Of a stretch of DNA of 64,000 nucleotides, positions 52,941-59,214 are shown one piece after another; the first letter of the stretch is position 1; the number at the start of each line of letters is the position of its first letter. The translations under genes were made by a program, and so were the position numbers. A model generated the notes under the pieces. That model did not search any database and was not told the DNA's origin. It saw only the letters and a program-made list of their open reading frames with translations. The DNA is from Bacillus crepusculi. Its GTDB lineage: Bacteria > Bacillota > Bacilli > Bacillales > Bacillaceae. Location of the stretch: contig NZ_JACXXE010000008.1 in the NCBI RefSeq assembly GCF_014764715.1, forward strand, positions 1 to 64,000, given 5' to 3'.

Positions 52941-53189
52941 TTACATTTCTGTGACCCAGTGCACAATCTTTAGTGCGAGCTCACGTGCTTCGTCTGTTTC
53001 TACTCTTTCCTTTAAGGATTGCTCAAGTGAATGTTCAAGCTGCGTTTTTTCGTCCTCATACGCAATAGACATACTCCATTCAATATCAGGTACGGCGACA
53101 AGCGTTTTATATTCTTTTTTATTTTCATGTAAATATACATTGTAGGTCTTCGGTTGTCCGCTTGTGATGTGTGCTTTTCTTATTTTCAT
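52941..53189 (-). CDS. yueH: YueH-like protein
   Basis: Protein of 82 residues in the yueH position. Basic N-terminus (MKIRKAHITSGQPKTYNVYL), then an acidic helical half (YEDEKTQLEHSLEQSLKE). No signal or membrane segment. Start has AAAGAGGTG upstream. Twenty-seven bases before yueI, probably cotranscribed. Function unknown. Confidence 0.82.
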   Translation of the reverse strand: MKIRKAHITSGQPKTYNVYLHENKKEYKTLVAVPDIEWSMSIAYEDEKTQLEHSLEQSLKERVETDEARELALKIVHWVTEM

Positions 53190-53240
53190 TTGACTCTGTT
53201 CACACCTCTTTTTCTTCTTACATCCATATCCATTGTACCA

Positions 53241-53283
53241 TAAAAAAAGACAGCTTCTGAAAAGGAATCCCTTTCAAAGCTGG
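53241..53283 (-). terminator. Terminator of GerPF-like gene 1
   Basis: Minus-strand stem CAGCTTTGAAAGG / CCTTTTCAGAAGCTG followed by TCTTTTTTT. Confidence 0.75.
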
Positions 53284-53505
53284 CTACGCATTAAAGCTCT
53301 TTTGCTGACTAATCAGGTTTGAATCCCAGACAAATGTGACGTTTGGACTGTTGAAGAATTGAACAAAGTCCCCTGCATTATAAGTACCTGAACCACCGGC
53401 GGAGTGATCAACACTTTTTGGCGAAATAGCAAAAACATCACCGAAATGTGCAGAACCGTTTCCAATCACACGGTCAATATGAATTGGTCCAACAATTGCT
53501 GGCAT
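53284..53505 (-). CDS. yueG: YueG-like GerPF-family spore protein, copy 1
   Basis: GerPA/PF-family protein of 73 residues. MPAIVGPIHIDRVIGNGSAH followed by FGDVFAISPKS is the GerPF hallmark. Start has AAAGGTGGTGGAAAG upstream. B. subtilis has a single yueG here; this genome has two tandem members, each with its own terminator. The copies share the N-terminal half and the C-terminal SFNA but differ in the middle. Probably an outer spore-layer protein involved in germinant passage, by family. Confidence 0.85.
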   Translation of the reverse strand: MPAIVGPIHIDRVIGNGSAHFGDVFAISPKSVDHSAGGSGTYNAGDFVQFFNSPNVTFVWDSNLISQQKSFNA

Positions 53506-53568
53506 CTTTCCACCACCTTTACTACCCTCATCATATGCCTATGAAAAAAATACGTGTATATCCAACAT

Positions 53569-53607
53569 AAAAAAGACAGCTGATACGTCTTATCATCAGC
53601 TGCCTTT
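53569..53607 (-). terminator. Terminator of GerPF-like gene 2
   Basis: Minus-strand stem GGCAGCTGATGATAAG...CGTATCAGCTGTC followed by TTTTTT. Confidence 0.75.
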
Positions 53608-53829
53608 CTATGCATTAAATGATTGAGGCTGACCAAACAGTGTAAAGTCCCACAGCATAGTGGCGTTTGGATCACTTGTGAGGGACATATAATCACCTGA
53701 ATTAAAGGCTCCCGCCCCGCCAGTAGAGTGGTCTACGGCCAATGGGGCAATGGCCAGAACATCACCGAATGTAGCCGAACCATTCCCTCCTAACGACTCG
53801 ATATGAATAGGTCCAACGATTGCAGGCAT
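53608..53829 (-). CDS. GerPF-family spore protein, copy 2
   Basis: GerPF-family protein of 73 residues from ATG 53829 (MPAIVGPIHIESLGGNGSAT), the second of two ATGs, with AGGGGGAAG about nine bases upstream. Tandem paralogue of the 53284-53505 gene with identical length; both keep AVDHSxGGxGxxNxGD. Expected late mother-cell expression and coat location are inferred from the family. Which copy is the true yueG orthologue is not clear. Confidence 0.82.
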   Translation of the reverse strand: MPAIVGPIHIESLGGNGSATFGDVLAIAPLAVDHSTGGAGAFNSGDYMSLTSDPNATMLWDFTLFGQPQSFNA

Positions 53830-53896
53830 CAGCATCTTCCCCCTATCTGCTTATATCCATCATTTTATGCAAAAAGGGAAAAGTTGTGCATCTGTC

Positions 53897-55000
53897 CTAG
53901 ACGTTTAAATGCTGTTCTTTTCGAGAACGCTGGCGCAGTTGAACCAATCTAACAATATTCAGGGTGATGGCTTTGAGCAGTGCGTAGACAGGAACGGCAA
54001 AGATCATGCCCAGTATCCCGCCAAAGCTTCCTGCCCCAATCAATAGCAGGATGATGGTCAATGGATGTGTATTAAGTCGTTTCCCAATAATTAATGGAGA
54101 AATCACGTTTCCATCAATTTGCTGGACAACAAGAATCACAATCACTGTCACCACTGCTTTTCCAGGCGAATCAAGAAAGGCAATGAGCACAGCTGGTGCC
54201 GCGCCGAGATATGGTCCAAGATATGGAATCACATTTGTGACCGCAATGATAATGCCGAGAATGAGTGCATATTTCACACCAATTAACAAATATCCGATAA
54301 AACAAGCGACTCCGACAAACAAACAGACAATAATTTGCCCCTGTATGTAAGCCGCCAGCGTGTCATTTAATTCTTTGAAGATCTTTAGCCCTTCCTTGCG
54401 GTAAGGCATTGGCAAGAACTGAACGAGCTTGTCCGGAAACTTATGCCCGTCTTTCAGCATATAAAATAAAATAAATGGAACTGTGATGACAGCTAGGGCA
54501 ATATTCGCAATCACGCCAAACACCGCAGACATGCTTGAAGCAATGTTTTCCGGTAATGCCTTTAATGTCGAAACGACCGTCTGTTCAAACTTTGAGACAG
54601 ACACATAATCTTGGCTCATCATCCAAGTAAATGTTTTGGAATGCGAGAAATCGTTAATAAATTTCTGCATGTCCGTGATATAACCAGGGAAGCTTTGTAC
54701 AAGTCCACCCACCTGCGTCACAATGACAGGTCCAGCAGCATTGACAATGATCGTGATGAGTCCAATGAACAGGAGATAAATGATCAAGATGGCAAGTGTT
54801 CTAGGAATTTTCTTGGACAAAAATCGAACAATGGGATTAAAGATGAAAAAGAGAATGCCTGCCAGCAAGATGGGGACAAACAGGGTTGACGCAAATAATA
54901 TAATCGGCTGAAACAAAAACGATACCTTTGTTGATACATACACAATGAGTAAAACAAGTAATATTTGGAATGTCCAAAAATGAACTTTAGATTTTAGCAA
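53897..55000 (-). CDS. yueF: YueF, AI-2E family transporter
   Basis: AI-2E/UPF0118 family membrane protein of 367 residues (B. subtilis 369) with eight predicted membrane segments in the usual 3+5 arrangement and a central soluble region about 90-150. Family motif IPYLGPYLGAAPAVLIA near residue 262. Members export small molecules or act as sodium/proton antiporters; the substrate is not predictable. Start is TTG 55000 with AGGAGGAG about eight bases upstream. The C-terminal tail is basic (RQRSRKEQHLNV). Confidence 0.9.
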   Translation of the reverse strand: MLKSKVHFWTFQILLVLLIVYVSTKVSFLFQPIILFASTLFVPILLAGILFFIFNPIVRFLSKKIPRTLAILIIYLLFIGLITIIVNAAGPVIVTQVGGLVQSFPGYITDMQKFINDFSHSKTFTWMMSQDYVSVSKFEQTVVSTLKALPENIASSMSAVFGVIANIALAVITVPFILFYMLKDGHKFPDKLVQFLPMPYRKEGLKIFKELNDTLAAYIQGQIIVCLFVGVACFIGYLLIGVKYALILGIIIAVTNVIPYLGPYLGAAPAVLIAFLDSPGKAVVTVIVILVVQQIDGNVISPLIIGKRLNTHPLTIILLLIGAGSFGGILGMIFAVPVYALLKAITLNIVRLVQLRQRSRKEQHLNV

Positions 55001-55155
55001 AGATGCTCCTCCTGTTACGTATTGATCTTATTAAAAAACTACTATTCAACCCACCTTCTGTCAACTGCTTCTTGTTTTAGAACCACACTTTTTGAAAAAA
55101 AAAGAACAATTGGTATATCATGCACTTTTTCCAGATATACATTCTGTAAGCATGA

Positions 55156-55189
55156 AAAAAGCAGACACCTATGCGTCTGCTTGTTACAC
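55156..55189 (-). terminator. Terminator of yuzF
   Basis: Minus-strand stem AAGCAGAC / GTCTGCTT followed by TTTTC, just past the yuzF stop. Confidence 0.7.
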
Positions 55190-55420
55190 TCTTTCACTGT
55201 GATCAGGCATCACCGAGACAATTTGCTGGATTCGCACATAAAATACTGATTTTGTCCCCGCCTCAATCACAATATGATCCGGCATGACTTCCTTCAATTT
55301 TCCACGCACAGTATCTTTCACTGTTTGAACAATCAATCTCATACCGACCACTTTCTGCAATGTTTGATAAACATATGGATCAACCAATGAAACAAGCTGT
55401 GGACTTCCTTGTTGTGCCAT
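55184..55420 (-). CDS. yuzF: YuzF, DUF2642 protein
   Basis: Protein of 78 residues, the length of B. subtilis YuzF. ATG 55420 (MAQQGSPQLVSLVDPYVYQT) is chosen because AAGGGGCAGG precedes it. The C-terminal half is an SH3/Lsm-like beta barrel (GKLKEVMPDHIVIEAGTKSV; FYVRIQQIVSVMPD), as in DUF2642 members, several of which are spore coat proteins such as CotE-neighbour proteins; role unknown. Confidence 0.85.
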   Translation of the reverse strand: MAQQGSPQLVSLVDPYVYQTLQKVVGMRLIVQTVKDTVRGKLKEVMPDHIVIEAGTKSVFYVRIQQIVSVMPDHSERV

Positions 55421-55549
55421 CCTACCTGCCCCTTTACTTGTGTATTTACCCACAGCGTATGCAATGACCCATGTGAATGTCACTCAGGGCAAACCCACAA
55501 CATTAATACCGTATTTTTACAAATTATATTTTTTTACATTTTTTAGAAG

Positions 55550-55555
55550 TATAAT
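55550..55555 (+). promoter_or_regulatory. -10 element of the secreted lipase-like gene
   Basis: TATAAT 47 bases before the TTG start, in a very T-rich stretch. No convincing -35 hexamer is seen at 16-18 bases. Confidence 0.4.
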
Positions 55556-55602
55556 AGATTGGTGCTGCCAACAACTTAAATCATTTGAAGAGGTGAATTA
55601 TC

Positions 55603-57093
55603 TTGAAAAAATTACTTTGTATCGTTGCTGTCATGCTCTTTTTATCCTCTGCAAGTTATGCGTATGCAGGCACAATTGGAGATGAACCTGGTACACCAGG
55701 AAAGTGGTTTAAAGGAGAAGAGCCGGCTCAAAAAGACGAGTCAAAACCCCCGCTTGTTTTTGTTCATGGCATTAACAGCTCTTCCTCCACTTGGTTCGAT
55801 CGAAACGATATGGCAAAACAAGCTGTTCTGAACGGATACGAGAGCGCATTCATAGATTTGTATCCAGATCAGGACATCAAAAACAATGGCAAACTACTAG
55901 CTGAAAAGCTAAAAGAAATCTATGATTTTTTTGGAAGAAAACTCATTGTGATCGGCCATAGTAAAGGCGGAGTGGATGCACAATCTGCACTCGTGTATTA
56001 CAATGCCCATCCATATGTGGAAAAGGTCATCACACTCGGGTCCCCCCATTACGGGACGCCGCTTGCGGATTTAGCCTATAGCAAAGGCGGAAGCTGGCTG
56101 GCACAAATTCTTGGACAAAAAAGCGACGCACTCTATTCTTTACAGACAGGTCTCATGGCAGCTTTTCGAAGTGAAACCGATCGGCTAGAGACGTTCCCAA
56201 ATAAATATATCACCTATTCTGGTTCGGAATGGGGAACATTTGGCGGTGTATTGTATTTAGGTGGCATGTATTTAAAAAGCTTTGGCGCAAACGATGGCGC
56301 TGTCACAGTAAGCAGCACAAGGTTATCGTACGCAAATAATATTTTAACAGGAAAATGGGATCATTTTTCGATCAAAAACGGCACAAGCATGTTCCCAGTG
56401 TTCCAAAATCAACTGCTGGCAAGCACTGCGAATGCTGAAAATGAAGATGAAGATGAATCGAAACAAGAGCTAGTCTCTGCTGATCTGAATACAGACGTAT
56501 ATGTCAAAGGCGGGGAAAGTGAAAAGGATAAAACAGAAGCATTCTATGTAGAAGAAGGAACGAATGGCTTATCGATTCAGTGGTTAAATGAAACGCAGGA
56601 GGCGCAGCCGGAAATCGTCGCCCCAAATGGAGATGTCTTAACGAAACTAACGACAGCAGAAGCATCTTTCCCATATGAAGGCGCATATTCACACCATGTG
56701 CAAATCAATAAACCCGTTCCTGGAAAATGGACCATTCGATCAAATTCAGAGAAAAAGGCTCCTTATTTGCTGCTTGTTTCCTTCGATTCGCCATTAAACG
56801 AAGAAATTAAAGCAGCTGCATCGAAGTCAGGAGATGCATCAACACATTCAAGCAGTCGGATTAAACGGTTAAGCAAAACAGTGGAAACCACTTACTTTAA
56901 TGATGCGCAAAAAGATCATCCACTGAAAACAAGTAGCTCATCAGCCGTTCAATTGAAAAAAGAAGGTGCTTATTCTGTCACGGTTCATTACACCGGACTC
57001 ACTGCGTCAGGTACATCTGCGTTTAACCGTACCGTTATTCGCACATTGTATGTCGATCATCAAGGAAATATTCATGGAGACGTTCCATACTAA
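55603..57093 (+). CDS. Secreted alpha/beta-hydrolase (lipase-like), accessory gene
   Basis: Exported hydrolase of 496 residues. Signal peptide about 1-22 (MKKLLCIVAVMLFLSSASYA, cleavage after YAYA). Catalytic domain about 45-275: oxyanion loop VFVHGINSS, nucleophile Ser120 in GHSKGG, acid Asp231 in GANDGAV and His254 in KWDHFS, so the triad looks intact, resembling PGAP1-like or family I triacylglycerol lipases. An acidic linker (NAENEDEDESK near 280) leads to a C-terminal region of about 210 residues that looks beta-rich and may bind substrate or the wall. TTG start at 55603 with GAAGAGGTG upstream. Not part of the B. subtilis order, so it is an insertion or a loss there. Confidence 0.85.
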   Translation: MKKLLCIVAVMLFLSSASYAYAGTIGDEPGTPGKWFKGEEPAQKDESKPPLVFVHGINSSSSTWFDRNDMAKQAVLNGYESAFIDLYPDQDIKNNGKLLAEKLKEIYDFFGRKLIVIGHSKGGVDAQSALVYYNAHPYVEKVITLGSPHYGTPLADLAYSKGGSWLAQILGQKSDALYSLQTGLMAAFRSETDRLETFPNKYITYSGSEWGTFGGVLYLGGMYLKSFGANDGAVTVSSTRLSYANNILTGKWDHFSIKNGTSMFPVFQNQLLASTANAENEDEDESKQELVSADLNTDVYVKGGESEKDKTEAFYVEEGTNGLSIQWLNETQEAQPEIVAPNGDVLTKLTTAEASFPYEGAYSHHVQINKPVPGKWTIRSNSEKKAPYLLLVSFDSPLNEEIKAAASKSGDASTHSSSRIKRLSKTVETTYFNDAQKDHPLKTSSSSAVQLKKEGAYSVTVHYTGLTASGTSAFNRTVIRTLYVDHQGNIHGDVPY

Positions 57094-57623
57094 ACAGAGC
57101 GTTTCATGGGCTGAAGTGCCTGTTGCACCTTTTGATCTAAATCAGTCATTTTTTTAAGCGCAAGTGATTCATCAATTTGTCTGTAATGATGGTGTCCGCC
57201 AGGCTCTTCATCCATTTCATCTGCTTTCTTCACAATTTGCTGGAGTGTGTCCTTATGAAGGTCGCCCTCTGGCAAATAAGAATCGGTATGGAGCAGAATA
57301 GCCAGTGCAATATCTTTGGCTGCTTTTGGTTCCTCGCCGAGACGTATGAGTAGCTTGTGAGCCCTCTCTGCGCCTTTAATGGCATGAATATCATTCCGTC
57401 TATATGTTTCGTAATCCCATTCTCCGCCGTCTGTATACCATTCATAGTGACCGATGTCATGCAAGAGCGCTGCTTTCACAGCAAGATCTGGGTTAATTCC
57501 TGCCTGCATCGCCAGCTTGAATGCGTGATAAGCACAAGCAATGGCATGGGCTTTTCCTGAACGATTTAAATATTTTTGAGCGACTGGATGGGTATAAACA
57601 TCCATTAATGTAACCTTTCTCAT
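57090..57623 (-). CDS. yueE: YueE, HD-domain phosphohydrolase
   Basis: HD-superfamily metal-dependent phosphohydrolase of 177 residues. The first His is in YLNRSGKAHAIACAYHAF, the HD pair in LLHDIGHYEWYTDGG near residue 55, and DIHAIKGAERAHKLL with later LLHTDSYLPEGD completes the metal site. Substrate unknown. The start has AAGGAGGGG upstream. Convergent with the lipase-like gene (stop overlap CTAA). Confidence 0.9.
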   Translation of the reverse strand: MRKVTLMDVYTHPVAQKYLNRSGKAHAIACAYHAFKLAMQAGINPDLAVKAALLHDIGHYEWYTDGGEWDYETYRRNDIHAIKGAERAHKLLIRLGEEPKAAKDIALAILLHTDSYLPEGDLHKDTLQQIVKKADEMDEEPGGHHHYRQIDESLALKKMTDLDQKVQQALQPMKRSV

Positions 57624-57767
57624 GGAGACCCCTCCTTATCTATATTTTTAGCATCCTAACATATTCTGAAAAGAAACTCAAATGTTCTGTCATATTTCCA
57701 ATGAGTCTCAAAATTAGCTTATGTCAAGCCAGCCGTTTTTGCTTGTACCATACGAAAAAAGCAGTCG

Positions 57768-58535
57768 TTATGACTGCTTTTTCACATACTCACGTGCATC
57801 GTATACACATCCGCCAGCTGGGTCATCCGCTAAAAGGTCGAGCAAAATACATGCGACTTCATCTGGACTCTTCAGCGCGCCCGTTTCATATAATTGCTGA
57901 AAACGGTCAATTTGTTCGAAGTCTTGTTTTGAAGACTTCCGAATCTCACCCTGCATATCTGTATCAAGCGTGCCAGGTGAAAAGGAAAACGTGCGGATTG
58001 GATACGCCTCATCTTGCTGTTCCTCATGTAAGGTCCTCATAAACATATCGAGTCCAGCCTTGGAGCTGCAATACGCACTCCATCCTTTGTATGGGTTTTT
58101 GGCCGCTCCAGAAGAAAGATGAACGATCGTTTTCTTCCCTTTGAATGATTGAGTCTGCTTGGCAAATACATGACTCAGCAAAACAGGAATGACAAGGTTC
58201 AACGTATAATGCTGATGAAGCATATCCTGCCCGCCTTGCCCAACCCGTTTAATAGGGGTCACCACTCCTGCATTATTGACGAATAAGATGTCATCAGCAT
58301 CTGCCAATGTTTGCGGCGTGAGACTATCTTGAAGCCATTTGGCAGCTGCCGCCTCATCGGTTAGGTCGACCTGTGTATGTGTGAGATTTTGATGGGATAT
58401 TGGCGATGCACTTCTTGCCGCAGTGTACACATGATCCCCGCGTGAAAGCAGCCGGGTCACAAGTGCTAGGCCAAACCCTTTTGATCCTCCTGTAACGATT
58501 GAAATTCGAATGACAATCTCCTCCCTTGATAACAC
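57768..58535 (-). CDS. yueD: YueD, short-chain dehydrogenase (benzil reductase-like)
   Basis: SDR-family NADP(H) oxidoreductase; B. subtilis YueD (243 residues) reduces benzil to (S)-benzoin. Cofactor motif VTGGSKGFGLAL at the N-terminus, NNAG in LFVNNAGVVTPIKR, catalytic Ser in HLSSGAAKNPYKG and the YxxxK pair in WSAYCSSKAGLDMF. The coordinates use the only canonical in-frame start, GTG 58535, but that codon has no ribosome site. GGGAGGAG lies inside the ORF and is placed eight bases before an ATT at 58511, which aligns with the start methionine of B. subtilis YueD; a non-canonical AUU start is likely. Confidence 0.88.
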   Translation of the reverse strand: MLSREEIVIRISIVTGGSKGFGLALVTRLLSRGDHVYTAARSASPISHQNLTHTQVDLTDEAAAAKWLQDSLTPQTLADADDILFVNNAGVVTPIKRVGQGGQDMLHQHYTLNLVIPVLLSHVFAKQTQSFKGKKTIVHLSSGAAKNPYKGWSAYCSSKAGLDMFMRTLHEEQQDEAYPIRTFSFSPGTLDTDMQGEIRKSSKQDFEQIDRFQQLYETGALKSPDEVACILLDLLADDPAGGCVYDAREYVKKQS

Positions 58536-58584
58536 TATTTTACGTAGTGAAACGGCATGACATCAAGCAATCTGCATAAAGAAA

Positions 58585-58611
58585 AGCCTGCCTCTTCTAA
58601 AGAGACAGGCT
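58585..58611 (-). terminator. Hairpin terminator next to repeat copy 2
   Basis: Stem AGCCTG.CTCTT / AAGAG.CAGGCT with a three-base loop; on the minus strand it ends in TTTTCTTT. It abuts the repeat, the same arrangement as at copy 1. Confidence 0.7.
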
Positions 58612-58722
58612 CAGCGTGTAGACAAACCCTCGCATTCTTTGTCAGGTCTGCGCGCCGGTGCTCACCATTCCTAGACTTCAAAGGTTTTCATTCACGCTGA
58701 AAAGAAAACAAAGGACTAAAAT
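58611..58722 (-). repeat. Dispersed structured repeat, copy 2
   Basis: Near-identical to the copy at 15459-15598, 43 kb away. Core 58611-58700: outer arms TCAGCGTG / CACGCTGA pair perfectly, inner AAACC / GGTTT. Relative to copy 1 it lacks about 28 bases between the two GAGYACCGG blocks (minus-strand reading). Homology runs to 58722, retaining one arm (ACAAAGGACTAAAAT) of the hairpin that is complete at copy 1. Located between yueC and yueD. Confidence 0.85.
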
Positions 58723-58728
58723 CTGAGA

Positions 58729-59214
58729 CTATTTCTTTTCAGCCTTCACATTTACCTTTGGAATCAGGATGATCATCACGATCATGCCAAAGACTATCAA
58801 GAAGCCAAAGATGATCGGAAGTAGCGCAGATGTCTGTTTCTCATGATCATCGACAGAAGGTGCCGATACAGCCGAATCGCTAAAAGAGATGTTCATCTCT
58901 TTCATCATACGAGCTGGTGTTTTGGGCGGGTTCTCTTTTAAATCACTGAATAGCTGTGGCGAAAGCTGTCCACCCGAGGTTTTAGGCGGGTCAGTAAAAT
59001 GAATATCTGTTTTGACCTTTGTTGTTGTTTTGCTTTGTTCGTATTTCGTTTGATCCCTCAATATACTCGAGTTAATATTGAGTTCCTTTTCCTGATATTC
59101 ATTCGGCTTGACATTTGTATCCGTGTCTTCACCAGCAGCAAAAGCAGCAGGGATGAGGAGAAAAAGGGATATGACACCAAGTGCCATCCCTTTCACGAAC
59201 AGATTAAGCCTCAT
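58729..59214 (-). CDS. yueC: YueC, EssA-type type VII secretion protein
   Basis: Membrane protein of 161 residues encoded in the Yuk/Yue type VII secretion locus (EssA family). Signal-like segment about 8-26 (ALGVISLFLLIPAAFAAG), an extracytoplasmic stretch, then one membrane segment about 130-152 and a short basic tail VNVKAEKK. The start lies inside the end of yueB (11-base overlap) and has only a weak ribosome site, so translation is probably coupled. Last gene of the secretion operon in this window. Confidence 0.9.
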   Translation of the reverse strand: MRLNLFVKGMALGVISLFLLIPAAFAAGEDTDTNVKPNEYQEKELNINSSILRDQTKYEQSKTTTKVKTDIHFTDPPKTSGGQLSPQLFSDLKENPPKTPARMMKEMNISFSDSAVSAPSVDDHEKQTSALLPIIFGFLIVFGMIVMIILIPKVNVKAEKK

